Source of the DNA: Siniperca chuatsi
Taxonomy: Eukaryota > Chordata > Actinopteri > Centrarchiformes > Sinipercidae
Direction of reading: 5' to 3'
Length of the DNA stretch: 64,000 bases
NCBI RefSeq assembly: GCF_020085105.1
Contig: NC_058051.1
Coordinates: 3,182,001 to 3,246,000, forward strand
Both the position numbers and the translations under genes were made by a program. Below the pieces are notes generated by a model. It saw only the letters and a list, made by a program, of their open reading frames with translations, was not told where the DNA came from and did not search any database. The first letter of the stretch is position 1. Each line of letters begins with the position of its first letter. Of this stretch, positions 23,993-35,532 are shown piece by piece.

Positions 23993-26900
23993 TGTCTTGT
24001 CACTGCATTATGAAGCTATTCCATCAATTTCTTTTGTGCTGACATAGACACCTCTCTCTCCTTCCTGCAATACCTCCTCTCCTCCCATTTTTCTCCCCTG
24101 TGCCCTTCACTCAATCTGTCCGTCAATCACTGGTCCATCTCTCAGTAGGAGCCTCTCTCTTTGTCTCCACCTCTGTGTGTCCCTGTTGGTCTTGCAGATG
24201 ATTCTCTTTCTGCCTCCGTTATCATTCTCTTTCCTTGTAGCTCTCTGGCTGAACTGTTCTCTCTGTCTGTCCTCTCAATGCTGTGATTTTTAAAGCTACT
24301 GCTACTGCTAGAGGTAAATCAAGCCCAGCACTCAATGGTCCTTTCAGGCCAGAGTTGGGACAATAGATGTAGCACCTGGTATGGAAACAACGGTTTGTCT
24401 AGAACAGTGACCGGATGACCAGGACTGGTAAGACAAGTATGGATCTAATGAGGAATTGAGACGGAGTCAGCATGGGCATGTAGACTGGACTGGTAGTGAA
24501 GGGACTATAGCTGGTGCTTGGACTTGGCCTGGCGCTCAGCATAACCAGAAGCAGGGATGTGCCTGGGGCTGAGGCTGGATTTAAGATTGGGACAGGGCGG
24601 GGTAGGGGACAGGGGCAGGTCACTTGGGGATGTAGGTTTCAGTACTGGGTTACAGGAAGGCGTCTGGGGTGAGGTGGCTATATCGGGGTCTAATAAACTG
24701 AACCTTCTACGCAGCCCTGCTATATGGTGCCTCCAGGAGGAGAAGGAAGAGGAAGGACTAGACGTTGGGGAGGATGGAGGAGAAGAAGGGAGGGAGGAGC
24801 AGCCGCGTGCGCTGGGGGAAGCCAAGTCTAGCCTCACAAGTCTGTCGCTCATGCGTCTGAATAAGGACTTTACTGGGGAGGGACGAGCAGGGGGACTCTG
24901 TGCTTCTGGCTCTGTCCTGCCTTCAGCATCTGGCTCTGGAAGACAACACAGCCAACCTGCAGTTAGATCTGGCCACTGAGGCAAATTTCTCATTGCCAAG
25001 ATGAACTTTTAGCCGACTGCACCAGAGCTACAAAGAGATCCCTTCCTAAAGCCTTTTCAATGTGAGTGACAAATTCCACAGTTCTGCGTTCTGTGAAATA
25101 AGGCATTCTAAAATTTTGTTTAAGACAATGAGGCTACAGCAGTCTGATCAAGATCAAGTGAATATTTTACGTGTGAAATTCCCTCTTTGTGCTTCTACGA
25201 ACAGCGTTTCTTGCTGAGAGATAGAAACACAAAGCAGGAATTCTGTACTAAAAAGGCTGTAACTTGGGAGGATACCCACTTGATTTGTCCATATCAGATT
25301 GCTGAAGCCTCATATTAGCTTCAGATGAAATTAAGAAGTCAGTTTTGCATGGAATAAGGACTGTGGATTTTGTCCCCCATGGCTTACATTTGAATCGTGT
25401 TAGGAAGGGACCTCTTTACAGCCAGTATGGCGAGTAAACACTTACTAACATGCCCATATGTACAATGAAACGGTTATTGATAGCTGTGTTGTATTAAGAT
25501 ATACTTGAAAAAATGTGAACATATCTTTTACCATTATTAGTTATATATAGCTTTGTAGTGTGAAGACTATGAATGTAGAACGGATAAGGAGCAAATAAAG
25601 TACAAACAGTGACAGTAGTAAGGCAACAGTGTTTGGGAGCTGCATGTCAGAGCCTGCTGACTATGGTCCGTCGCTAGCCAGGGTAAATATACTGGAATGG
25701 TGTGCTGAAAGAAATTCACAGATAAGCATATCAGTTATCATGCTTCACATCAATCCCGCTGTAGCACCAAGCCCAGGGGACAGAAAGAATGCTTTTTAAA
25801 TTAAAAATCTGCAAACAGTGAACACTTGCATAACTCTGGAAAAGATAACTTACTCACTAAGGAATAAGATAAGGAATTCCTTAATAATTATTAAGGAATT
25901 ATTTTCTATAAAATATGGCAACCTTCTATCAATTACACGTAGAATCCCCCATCTCACATGACTGAATGACCGTCTGCATGGTCTCTCTATTTTCACCACA
26001 CTAGTGTTGCAAAAGACCATTCTATTGTGGTTAAAGCCCCCCCCCCTCTCTGTTTATTGTTTTACTTATTGTTAGTACATTTTTTGTTACATCTTCATTT
26101 ATTTTATTGTCTGTTAATTTATTTTTGAGATGTCTGTAATGTACAGTGAGCCGTTTTGTATAGTCAATTTGAAAAACCAAAATAAAATACTCAAAACAAA
26201 ATCTGCAAGAAATACATCTGTCAGCTTGCAAGCCAAAATAAAAATATATCAAATTATTAATGTATCCTAATGTATCTTCACATTTGAGTGGAAATCAACT
26301 CCAGTCTTTGATGATTTTCATTTGTTTGAACTCCTTTCAGTTTAAAATGTTCATTTTTAAATACAAATGAACTAAAATGGCCAAAAACAAGGCTCTTTGT
26401 TTCAACTCTTGATGATTTCTCCAACAGCAGCAATAAATCAACTATGGTTTATGACATGTCTTTGACAATGTTTAACAATCTCTGTTAAAGCATGTCACAC
26501 ATTCACCGGACCCAATCAGTATACTCTCCTTCCTGCTCCTTAGCTGCATTTGTCAAGTACAGCTCAATCACTACCCTTCCCCTCCTTCGCCATCTTTCTT
26601 GTTTTTCCCCTTATGGTTTGCAGTGGTCAACAGTCCACTTTCTTTCTTCCCTTTACTTTGCCAGTTTGCCCACTGACTCACCCTCACCCTCTCTTTCACC
26701 CCTCCCTTTCTTTTTCCGCATTGGTCCATAGTGCTGTTTCTCCCTCCTCCATGTTTCTCATCCAGTCTGTTTTTTTCAGAGCTCCCCCTGCTTCCTTCCC
26801 TCCCTCTCTCCATTCATCTTCCCTGACCAACTCTGAGCTGAGAAATTCTGACACTCTATAACGGCGAGCCTGGACTCCCACTGTCTCCTCCCTACTCTTC

Positions 26901-29900
26901 TTCCATCTAAGCCACCCTCCCTCCATCTTCATCCATCAAGTCGCATCCAGCCAGGTTTCAAAGGGTAGAGAGTAAGGTTTTAGCTTGCCAGGCTATGCGC
27001 TCTTTCTTGTTTTAAATGATCTCTGGCTCTCCGCTTTCTTTCACTCTCTTTCTCCTTCGCTGTTCACCATTTCTTTCTCTGTCCATCTGTACCCCTTGTT
27101 GATCGAGCCAGCCTCTGAAGCCGAGGGTCCAGTCTGGCCTGCTGTCCTGTCTAATCTAGCCAGCAGACGTGATCAGAGGCTGGCCACATTCCACCCAAAA
27201 TACCCCCTCCCTCCCTTCCTTCTTCCTCCATCTCTCTCCCTCTCTTTTATTTCTTTCTCTCTCTCCAACCCTCCCCAGCTTGGGCCTCACTCATTCCTGC
27301 ATTCCTCCCTCACTAATACTATTCCCACTATCCTCCTCCTCTCTCGCTCTCCCCCTCTTGTTGCATTCCTATCACACTTATACTACTCCCTCTCCTTTCC
27401 CCACATTGCTAATTAGATGCCTTGCCTAAACAATGCTTTATACATTACTCCCTCTTTAATACTGTTTACTCACTCTCCCTTTCATCCTTCCATCGCTCTT
27501 ATTAGGCCTAAGATATGTTCCTCCTCCACACATTCCTCCTCCAGTGCTAGGAATCCACCGTTCCCTCGCTCATTACATACAGCATCCTGGGGAATAATTA
27601 ATGCTCTGTGGAAAACTTGGCTGATTTCTATTATTTTCACATATCTTGCTCCTAAACTTCTCTCCTGTGCTCCGTGGGGAAGTTGACATTCATTACACCT
27701 GCCAGCACTTTCGTCTCTCTCGCTTTAATCCTTTCATCTCAAGCTCACAGTATAAATCTCTCCCTCATCACATGATGTGGTGTCCTCACTATTCTGACTT
27801 TCTATGCTTTGTCTTTTTCATCAAAATTGTTTTCTTTACCACTTCTTTGTTTCATCTGGCTCTGTGTGACGGTCACGTTCTCACCCTATCTCTGTCACTA
27901 TGCACCTACAGCATCTCTCCCTTTCATTACTTAACTCGGTACATTGCTTATCACACTCAGAGTTGCTGCTGTTATCCTGCTCTAATGCTTGCTGAGCAGG
28001 GTGAGTAGGCTTCTGTCTGTGTTGTACTTTCACACTGTACATTTCCTTTTCTCTGGCTGGATGACTCATGCGCTGGTTACTAATTACTAAGGCAGTCCCT
28101 GCTGGGATACGCAAATACAGGCATTCCTGTCCCTCTCCATACCTTTCCCCTCTACCTTACTGGTGGAGAGTTACGAGCCATTTGGGACTGACACTGTGTG
28201 AGCAGTGTCACCAAACAAACCCACGCCCTGAAAGAGATTGCTTAAAAAGCTGCCATCACTACATGGATGACAACCTGGAAACTCTGTGTATGTTGTGTGT
28301 GTACAAATGCATAGAACGTTCTGGATGACTGATACAGGCAAACACGGTGTCACTCAAACCCAGAAAAATGTCTTCTGACAACCATGTTTAAAGCCACCTA
28401 ATAAACCTGAGCATGACTCACAGTTTCCCCAATGCCAGTTTTGCTTGGATCAGAAACAATATCTGAAATGCAGCATTCAACATTTCTTTTGAATGGAAGT
28501 CCAACATGACCAACTCAAATGTAACTTTATTTTCATGAGCCACAGTACAATTCTACTGAAAGAAGAACATTTACTATCAATATACAAATATACAATGATT
28601 TGTGAAGCACTCGGATCACACTCTGCAATAACAATATCAGATTATTTTGGGTAGTTATAAAATGTCAATTAGAGCTAGAACAATAAATTGGCCAGGACAC
28701 TATATCTGCAATATCAGTTTATTGCAGATATATCTGTCAGCATACACGTCAGCAGATAAGTATAAAGAAATTGCAGTAGAGACATGCCTAGGTTTGACGT
28801 CATTTAGAGACTCTATCACCGTTACATAGTACCAGAAAGCACTAACAAGTTCATTTTTCAACTGTAAAAAAAGTGTGCAGCACTGTTTTAAAAGCTCTTA
28901 CTATAACCGTGTGCTCCAGATCTAAACTTTAACACTTTGTGACTGTCTTGTGAAGATAATTTTGTGTTTGGTTTTCATTTACAATACACAGTAAAGCAAA
29001 GTATCACATTATCATACCACTGATTCCCTCCAATCCAAGCTCCGTAGAAGACAAGAAGTTATGACAACTAAACCTGAGAGACTGACTGGGGGATAACAAA
29101 ACAGCAGATGTGAAACAGCCATATCTCCAACCAGCTGGCAAATGATATGACAACAATGATATAAAAGAAATATATTATTTTAAAGAGAAACTAACATCAA
29201 CATTACTCAACGGACTGTTTTGTCTTCGACATCTGACTAATGACCCAAACGTTCTCCATTTACACCGAGCTTAGCAAAAACAGTGTGGACCAGGAAATAG
29301 CTCTTAACAACATCATAACATACTGCCAGGACCGGGTATCATTTGATTTTGTTGATTCTGATTCAGGGGTTTTCTGTAGTGTCTGACACATACACTACTC
29401 CAAGTAGTTACAAGTACATGAGACTATCAGACACATCCAAACGACAAATTAAGTTGTAGAAAGACAGTTTATGTTATCAAATACTAGCAGAACTGCACCC
29501 AGCATGCTTTGCAGCTCCCATCAGCCTTAAAGAGACTCCAGCACTGTTAATCCACCTATGAACAGGCCTCTTCACTGCTGCCATGACAACCGGTAAACAG
29601 TGGACACCTCACTGCCAGCTCAATAATCAACACATTGTTCAGAGATGGGAGGGCGGGGTGTAGGGGATACCCGGTGCTGCCGAGTTGTATTGGTGTGTGT
29701 TGAAGCAATTTTTAAAAATTGACATGGCATAGTCAGAGTCCGGGACTCCACACACAGGCACAAACACTTACTCCATTTTTCTGTAGTGAACAATACGACA
29801 TTAATGGCTGGTCAGTGATGACCAGTGTTGATGCATAAACAATGACAATGTGTGCATTATTCAAGAACCAGACCACAACAATAACAACAGACACTCACAG

Positions 29901-32900
29901 CCTAACATCCATCCCTCTATCCATCCATCTAACCATCTGCACCCCAATGAATGAACAAAACCCACAGAGCACCTAGCCTCGGTTATACGTAGCCTGGATT
30001 TAGACTTCCAGAGAAATAAAACGCAGTGCCAAAAATAACCTCACATGACACGCATGGACTCAACTGTGCCGAAACTAGACAAATACACAAACATCGGAAA
30101 CCTGTTTACAATCACTGAGACTGGTGATTGAGTGTTGTTTTTATTAGCTCCATTTCCCAGATATCTGTATAATAAGATTTCACTGCACTAAAGGCCAACT
30201 TGTAACAAACTTTGGCCCACACTGCTGCCTTGTCTGAAGTCCTGCTCTTATGCAATAATGGCCAATCACATCACATCTGACCACTGACTAAGACATTTAC
30301 ATAATTGCTCAGCTATAACTGGGTTAGTGGTCAAGAGCTGAAATCTGTGATAGGGTTACACAGGTGTAAGGACACAGGAGTTTGGAGTTGACCCGCCTGA
30401 TTACATACAAACAAGAACGAATGGACTTATTATCATTAAAAAATTATTTTCATCCTCTTGTCAATTTGACATCATATTGCCAAGAGAGCAGATTAAAGAC
30501 ATGAGATGCTTTCCATATAAACAAACTACTTAGTGTTCTGTGTTAAAAAGGTTCTGAGTTGGCCCTTGGCCTGACATACCTCATTTGGCCCCAACATAGA
30601 GAAGCCATTAACTCACTATAGAGCCATCACTAGAGATAATAACTAGTGTCTGCAGATATATAATAAATCATCTATAAGCTGCCAATTTGCCTGCATCCGC
30701 ACGCTGCAGAGCCTTTTAAGCTGGGACCAACTGGTGCTTACCAGTAAGGCGAAGGGGGGTAGACAAATCAGGAGGGAAACCAGGGTCTAAGGGCAATGGG
30801 GTCTGCAGGGGGTTGTGGCTGCATTAGTGTGTGTGTGTGTGTTCTGTCTTTGTTCTATCTTTTCTACAAGGCAGTGCGTGTGTGAGTGTATGACTGATGT
30901 GTGATGCCTGCTTGCCTGCATGACTGTGTTTTCATGTGTTTGTGTGTGTGAGAGAGAGAGCAGCAGTGAGCCCAGCATGGGGCTAGCGTCTGGAGCGTGT
31001 AATTGAAACACGGTCCCATGCAGCGCTACACAGTGACCCCACTAATCTCCTCCTGACAAAGTGGCTTAGCTTCTATAGGGTCATATGGCACAGCGAGACA
31101 GCTTAAACACCTCAAACCCGACCTGCCCAGGCCAGCAGACCCTGGGGTCCTCCCTGCATTCAACAGGTCACACTCAGCAACACATTAGCTAGGATGCACT
31201 TCAAAAAGCGATTGAATCAACACATGTAGTCTGACAGAAAGAGGTTTATGCTAATCCCTAAACATGTGCAAACAATGACTAGCAAATTACAGCAACCAAA
31301 ACTTCTAGGTGCTACAACTATTTATCTATTTTATTTTAAGTTTCTCTATTTATCTCTACTTATGTGTGTCTTTGTGTCGCTGTAACACCCGAATTTCCCC
31401 TCAGGGGGAATCAATAAAGGATTATCTTATCTTAACTACTCCCCCCAGCAAATGAAAAGATAAAAGAATTTGCTGTGATTCCATATACTGTATTTGAAGG
31501 ACAATAAGTATAATAGTTATTGCATATGCTTATATTAGAGCCAGCGAGGAAGTATGAAACAACAGGAGTATTGTACACAAAAAGTATATGTGTTGAACTT
31601 GTCAGCAGTCACACAGTAAAAACAGACCTCCCATGTGACTGCCGTGCCAAAAAAACAGGATATCCTAATTAGACGAGTACCTCCAAAAATATTCATCTAC
31701 TCTTTATTGTACTTTACGTTGACTTTTTTTGTTTTGTCCAGCCCTTGCAGAGAGATTGTCTTTGGAAACAAAAACTGCTACTCAGCAAGGTCGCTGACCT
31801 TTAGCTATGGGGGTCAGAAAGGGACACCAAAGGACATAGCTAGAGGACAGGAGGGGTGTTGAGTAGTTTGCAATGACAGCTCAATTAGGACAAAATACAT
31901 GGGCGACATACAGCTTAAAAAACTGAAAAGGTAAGGTGATACTGTGGTCTTTTATAATTGTATCTTTTTGATTAATCTATACAAAATACACAAAGCTTAA
32001 CAAATATTTCTTCCATAATTTCCTGTTCAACGGCCTATCCCATATTTCCAAGTTGTACTATTCAAAGCCAACACAACCTTTGTTTGTATTTCCATAGAGA
32101 AGCCGATCTGACCTAACAAACATGTGGAAACTAGGACTTTTTGTTCAAAGATTTCCTCTGTGCTTACCTTTCCTCTGCAGGAACAGCCTGAGTAGAGGGC
32201 TGGCAGTGGAGATGGCTTTGTGGTAGTTGTCATCATTGTTGATGGGAAGGAGGTCGCCGTGCACATCAGCGTAGCCCACCAACAACTCCACATTGGGGAT
32301 GCGATGAACGTGCTGCAGAAGGCCGTAGAACTCATCAAAGCGGCCCGGTTTCGACCGATCCAGCGAGAACCTACGAAACTCTGCACCAAACTGGGATGGA
32401 GCAGACAGGCATACACATGTGAGCAGAGATTGAGAATGTGATTATTTTAGAGCCCAAAGAGATAGCGGAGATGTAGTAAAAAAACAACGTTTGCAATGCG
32501 TGCATGCAACATCAAGGAACATCTCTTTAAAAGTGTCTGAGATTTGGTGCTGTGACTGCTGTGATAAGCACACACTGTTCTGGTAACCTAGCTAATTTCA
32601 AAACCGCTGTAGGCTGTATGTAAGAGTCTGTCATCCATGTGGACAAGCTAACACACCACATGTGATGAATTATTAATGTATACTTAGTGATGTGTGTATC
32701 TCTATGTTTCTGGATGCAGTAAGTTCAAGACTGAACTGCACTGTGTCAACGAAGCTGCCTGACAGACTGTTTTCAGCATACATGCATTTCCACACAACAC
32801 ATTGCTGGCTTATGAGTAACGTAGTAATCAGTGTGGTCTGACTGGATCAATGGCTGCAGATCCCTTATCTTTAGGCAACTGTTTAGCTGAGACAGAGCAC

Positions 32901-33912
32901 AGTGTCCCATTGGTGGTGTTGATGAGAAGTACCAAGTGTTGTGGTTACTGTTGCCCTGATCTACAATTCACTGCCAACCTTGACCCTCATCATCTTAGCA
33001 AAGCAGAATTACATCAATTACAGGTTGGGAAACAGGTCCCAGGCCTGTTTCTGGTAGGTACCTGCATTAGGACATTAGGAAGGAGCTGAACAAAGTAAAA
33101 TAAAAAGCATATTATTACTTTGTGTAAAGTGGTTGGGGGGGGGATTGTAACTACAGAGGCAGTGGCAGCAACGAATAGGTCACAGTTTGTGCCACTATGT
33201 AGTTAAAAAAAACAAAACAACTAGTTCTGAGCAACAAAAAGCGCCCTGAGGCCCCATTCCTCAGCATGTGTGTGTAATCATGCCACGGGCAGGAGGCAGG
33301 CAGCCTGTCGCGGAAGGAGCCGTGAGCCTGTCGCAGGTATAGGTCGCACAGGAAAACAGCATGACAAGCAGCTATTAACACGTCATACCGAGCTAATTGG
33401 ATATAAATGTCATGTAACTTATGTAAACTCACCATGGGGTTATGCTGAAACGAAAACTTGACTGAAACCTTGAGTCAATATTTGGTAAATGAGCAGGGGG
33501 GGAGCGGCAGAGGAGGCTGTGACAGGTGACACTGGCTCACTGCGGCGTCAGCTGACAATCACCTCCACCTTCAAACTTACTAGCTAGCTATCAAACTTAT
33601 CAGATCAAACTAACTAACGCTACGCCACGGCTAAAGTTTTAAGTATGGCGAGCTACACGCGAGCTAGTCAGAGTAACAAACCCTGTGCTGGCTAGTTAAG
33701 CTTTAGCTTATCCATGTAATTTGTGCGACATCATAACTTGCTATCAAGCCACTTAGCAGGCTAAATTAGCCAGAGTAATCATCACAGGGAGAGTTAGGAC
33801 TACAGATATAGCAAGTAAACTGACAAAGTAGTATCCACATGTAGGCTACCTTGCTCTTCACCTCCACGGCACCAAGAGAACGGTTGCTCGGCACTCGGTG
33901 GTTTTTGTTCAT
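14672..33912 (-). CDS. pard6b: PAR6B, polarity complex adaptor (PB1, semi-CRIB, PDZ)
   Basis: PAR6 links atypical PKC (through PB1) and GTP-bound CDC42/RAC (through semi-CRIB plus PDZ) to PAR3, Crumbs and PALS1 at apical junctions. Exons in transcript order: 33850-33912, 32168-32390, 14672-15606, giving 406 residues (human PAR6B 372). The PB1 domain spans about residues 18-96. The semi-CRIB is about 132-150 ([17 protein letters not shown]). The PDZ domain is about 157-250, with the PLGFYIR carboxylate-binding loop at 169-175. A Gly/Ser-rich and acidic tail follows, and the protein ends EEDGTVITL, close to EEDGTIITL of human PAR6B. That ending and the [21 protein letters not shown] start favour PARD6B over PARD6A/G. 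The start ATG has A at -3. Intron 2 is 16.6 kb and full of repeats. Confidence 0.96.
15906..15950. repeat. (AC)n microsatellite
   Basis: About 22 uninterrupted CA units in pard6b intron 2. Confidence 0.97.
16074..16228. mobile_element. Fragment of the same MITE family as 41660-42872
   Basis: Shares GCTAAGCTAAGC, GGCTGTAGCTTCATATTTAA and the terminal AGCGTATTTCCCCAAAATGT-like end (here one base different) with the larger copy at 41.7-42.9 kb. Only the right-hand part is present. Confidence 0.6.
16779..16801. repeat. (GT)n microsatellite
   Basis: About 11 GT units in pard6b intron 2. Confidence 0.95.
17203..17236. repeat. (AC)n microsatellite
   Basis: About 17 AC units in pard6b intron 2. 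Confidence 0.95.
18025..19019. mobile_element. Nonautonomous hAT-like element with target-site duplication
   Basis: The left end reads TAGGGCTGGGT and the right end ACCCAGCTCTA, imperfect inverted repeats. The outer flanks are CTTGGGAC (18017-18024) and TTTGGGAC (19020-19027), a 7/8 match of the 8-bp duplication hAT transposases make. Subterminal TCGATTT/ATCGATC words mirror ATCGTATCGAAATC near the right end. No transposase is recognisable inside, so it is a 995-bp MITE-like copy. Confidence 0.75.
20258..20603. mobile_element. MITE with 21-bp perfect inverted ends
   Basis: Positions 20258-20278 (GTTTTAAAGGTCCAGTGTG...) are the exact reverse complement of 20583-20603 (...CACTGGACCTTTAAAAC). 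The body is 300 bp without a reading frame of interest and includes a CATCTAGCGGTGA word familiar from fish repeats. Superfamily not resolved; the flanks do not give a clear duplication. Confidence 0.75.
23894..23899 (-). terminator. AATAAA downstream of the candidate intron-2 exon
   Basis: TTTATT on the plus strand, about 600 bp beyond the stop of the 24.5 kb open exon, followed by a GT-repeat on the plus strand (CA-rich transcript). It could end a short alternative transcript. Confidence 0.3.
23935..23989. repeat. (GT)n microsatellite
   Basis: About 27 GT units, the longest dinucleotide run in the window. Confidence 0.97.
24505..24935 (-). CDS. Candidate coding exon inside pard6b intron 2 (alternative last exon or nested gene)
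   Basis: An open stretch of 142 codons ending in TAG at 24505-24507, preceded by a pyrimidine-rich acceptor ending GTCTTCCAG. It enters in phase 1, the phase in which pard6b exon 2 ends, so splicing 32168 to 24935 keeps a frame. The product would be 238 residues: PB1 plus a new Ser/Pro/Arg-rich tail with no CRIB or PDZ. The tail has non-repetitive segments ([33 protein letters not shown]) and mixed codon use, unlike the simple-repeat frames nearby. I recognise no family. An own start (ATG at 24991-24993) is also open through the acceptor, so a separate small gene is possible. No homology search was possible. Confidence 0.4.
26540..27420. repeat. Pyrimidine-rich (plus strand) low-complexity region
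   Basis: About 0.9 kb dominated by CCTCCCTC, CTTTCTT and CTCTCTCC words on the plus strand, interrupted around 26.95-27.2 kb. It generates long but compositionally trivial reading frames. Confidence 0.7.
28701..28732. repeat. Perfect 12-bp hairpin
   Basis: TATATCTGCAAT and ATTGCAGATATA are exact reverse complements separated by 8 bases. It sits in a stretch that reads like a fish dispersed repeat (ATTGCAGATATATCTGTCAG). More likely part of a MITE than a microRNA. Confidence 0.5.
31385..31436 (+). repeat. LINE 3' tail
   Basis: TTTCCCCTCAGGGGGAATCAATAAAGGATTATCTTATCTTA: a short C/G stem, AATAAAG and a repeated TTATC tail. This is the usual 3' end of fish CR1/L2-clade non-LTR retrotransposons, heavily 5' truncated. 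Confidence 0.55.
32168..32390 (-). CDS. pard6b: pard6b coding exon 2 (PB1 domain)
   Basis: Residues 22-95: [18 protein letters not shown], then the PB1 acidic-type strand region with [21 protein letters not shown], ending [10 protein letters not shown] plus one base. Acceptor CCCAG, donor GTAAGC. The exon ends in phase 1. Confidence 0.95.
32391..33849. other. pard6b intron 1
   Basis: About 1.46 kb between coding exons 1 and 2. No feature apart from the splice sites and AT-rich sequence; CpG content rises toward exon 1. Confidence 0.65.
33850..33912 (-). CDS. pard6b: pard6b coding exon 1
   Basis: Codes for 21 residues ending GAVEVKSK and stops in phase 0 at a GTAGCC donor. The 5' leader upstream carries a triplet-repeat stretch. 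Confidence 0.93.
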
Positions 33913-34260
33913 GTTTCGCTAGCAGCGGGACCGCCGCCAAAGCACCCACACACTCGCCCTGCTCCTGCTCCTGCTCCTGCTGCCGCTGCTGCCGTCGCCG
34001 CCGCCGCTGCTCTGTATCCAGAAACCGTACGTGTCCACCAGTTATTTCTCCAGTAACGCAGACTGTCCCACGACTCCTCGACGTCCAACGGTTTTCGTTT
34101 TCTCTCCCAAGAATGTGACAACGGCTGCCAACCAGCCTGCCTCACCCTGTAAACTTATCTCCTCTCATACTTGTCGCTGCCGCTGTAGCTACGCCACTAC
34201 TACAACGTTATACTGTGTCTCTCTCTCTCTGTGCCTCGAGAGCTGGAGACACGAGACTTC
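33913..34260 (-). promoter_or_regulatory. pard6b: pard6b 5' leader and GC-rich promoter region
   Basis: CpG-containing, GC-rich sequence directly upstream of the pard6b ATG, changing to AT-rich sequence past 34.3 kb. It includes the triplet repeat at 33958-34013. The exact transcription start cannot be read from sequence. Confidence 0.5.
33958..34013 (-). repeat. GC-rich triplet repeat in the pard6b 5' leader
   Basis: On the plus strand four CTGCTC-type units are followed by CTGCCG and CCG/TCG triplets. On the mRNA strand this is CGG/CAG/GAG-type repeat, about 56 bp, starting 45 nt upstream of the ATG. Confidence 0.75.
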
Positions 34261-34299
34261 AAAATAAAAGACTCAGCGTCTGTCTTTCTCTCACGCTTG

Positions 34300-35485
34300 A
34301 CTTCAAAATAAGAGCCCTCTACCTTCCAGTCCTGTCACCCAAATATCTGGATCAACACTAGACCAGGAAACCCTCATTTAGGAATTTTAGATTCAGTTTA
34401 TCCAGCAAACCTCATCTGAGTGGACCATTATTTGGTTGATTATTGCACTACCATCCGTGATTAAAGTACCGATATTCACACATGATCTCACTGTGTTAAG
34501 CGTTAGTGAAATGAAATGATGAAAATTGAACAATCCAAATTTCGCTGTAGACCCGAAAGAAACCTTTTAATGTCCCATTTAGTCACGATTCCCAAAACTG
34601 TTGAAATTATTACCTTCTAGCCTGTAAATATATAATATATATAAATCAAATATCAGTAAGAAAAAAATATATAGGTCCACACCAGAATCAAGTAAACCTT
34701 ATTATTAATTTCCCTAATAAGGATATCAATATTCATAACAGTCTTATTAAGAGGGCTAATATCATTCGTTTTTATTACTGGTGTGCAAAAATCTAAAACC
34801 GAAACAAAAAATAAATTTGGCATATTATTCCATGTGTGATCAAATTTGCATATTCTTTACACATGATGTAGGGGAAGTGGCGTTATGATATCAAATACGG
34901 ATATAAAATGTATGTGTACGTGTTATAGGTGACTGCACCTTGTTTCTTATTGTATAGTGACATCTTCTGGCCAAAAGCCAGATATGCCCACTGCAGCTGG
35001 CTACCAACTCAGTGTATGCACCACTTATATGTAGCTATACACTGTTTAAGTTATTAGTACAGCATGTCCCACTATTATATGCAGTGATAAAGTGGTACAG
35101 GAAAAGATTTTTGAGTCCTACAGTTAGTGGTCATCATAAAGCATCAATATCACTGAAAATCACTTCAGTGGATTAATGGAATCATTTTCTTCAACAAAAT
35201 ACCATTGTAAGTTAGATCAGTGTTTTATCTGACAAATTAATTTTATTTATGCCGGCCAGTCAAAAGTAAGTGAATAAATAGATTGTTAAACTGGGAAGGT
35301 TATCTCTATTTACCTTATTTGATAACATTTAGTTGTGTGGCATAATCAGGTACAGAAAGGTCATTCTTGTTTCATTAGGCAACATTCCTAGGGATTGAAA
35401 TATTAGTGAAGTCAAGCCACACAGGTGTTTTCACTTATGTGCCTGATTGGACCTCAAACTGTGCTTGATTGACATCCCCCACACA

Positions 35486-35532
<47 letters not shown>

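Larger units (their letters stand above)
15607..32167. other. pard6b: pard6b intron 2 (16.6 kb)
   Basis: A very long intron compared with the rest of the window. It holds microsatellites, an hAT-like MITE at 18.0-19.0 kb, a MITE at 20.3 kb, a pyrimidine-rich stretch at 26.5-27.4 kb, a retroposon tail at 31.4 kb and a candidate coding exon at 24.5-24.9 kb, each listed separately. I see nothing else I can support. Confidence 0.8.

Noticed and set aside
26985-27416. 143-codon plus-strand frame
   Set aside because: Low-complexity CT-rich stretch; several frames are open for the same trivial reason.
28701-28732. MicroRNA precursor
   Set aside because: The stem is only 12 bp, shorter than needed for a pre-miRNA, and the context is repeat-like.
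33909-34145. 78-codon upstream frame overlapping the pard6b start
   Set aside because: It has no ATG (starts at GTG) and is mostly the triplet repeat read as Ala/Gly; kept only as a note in the findings.
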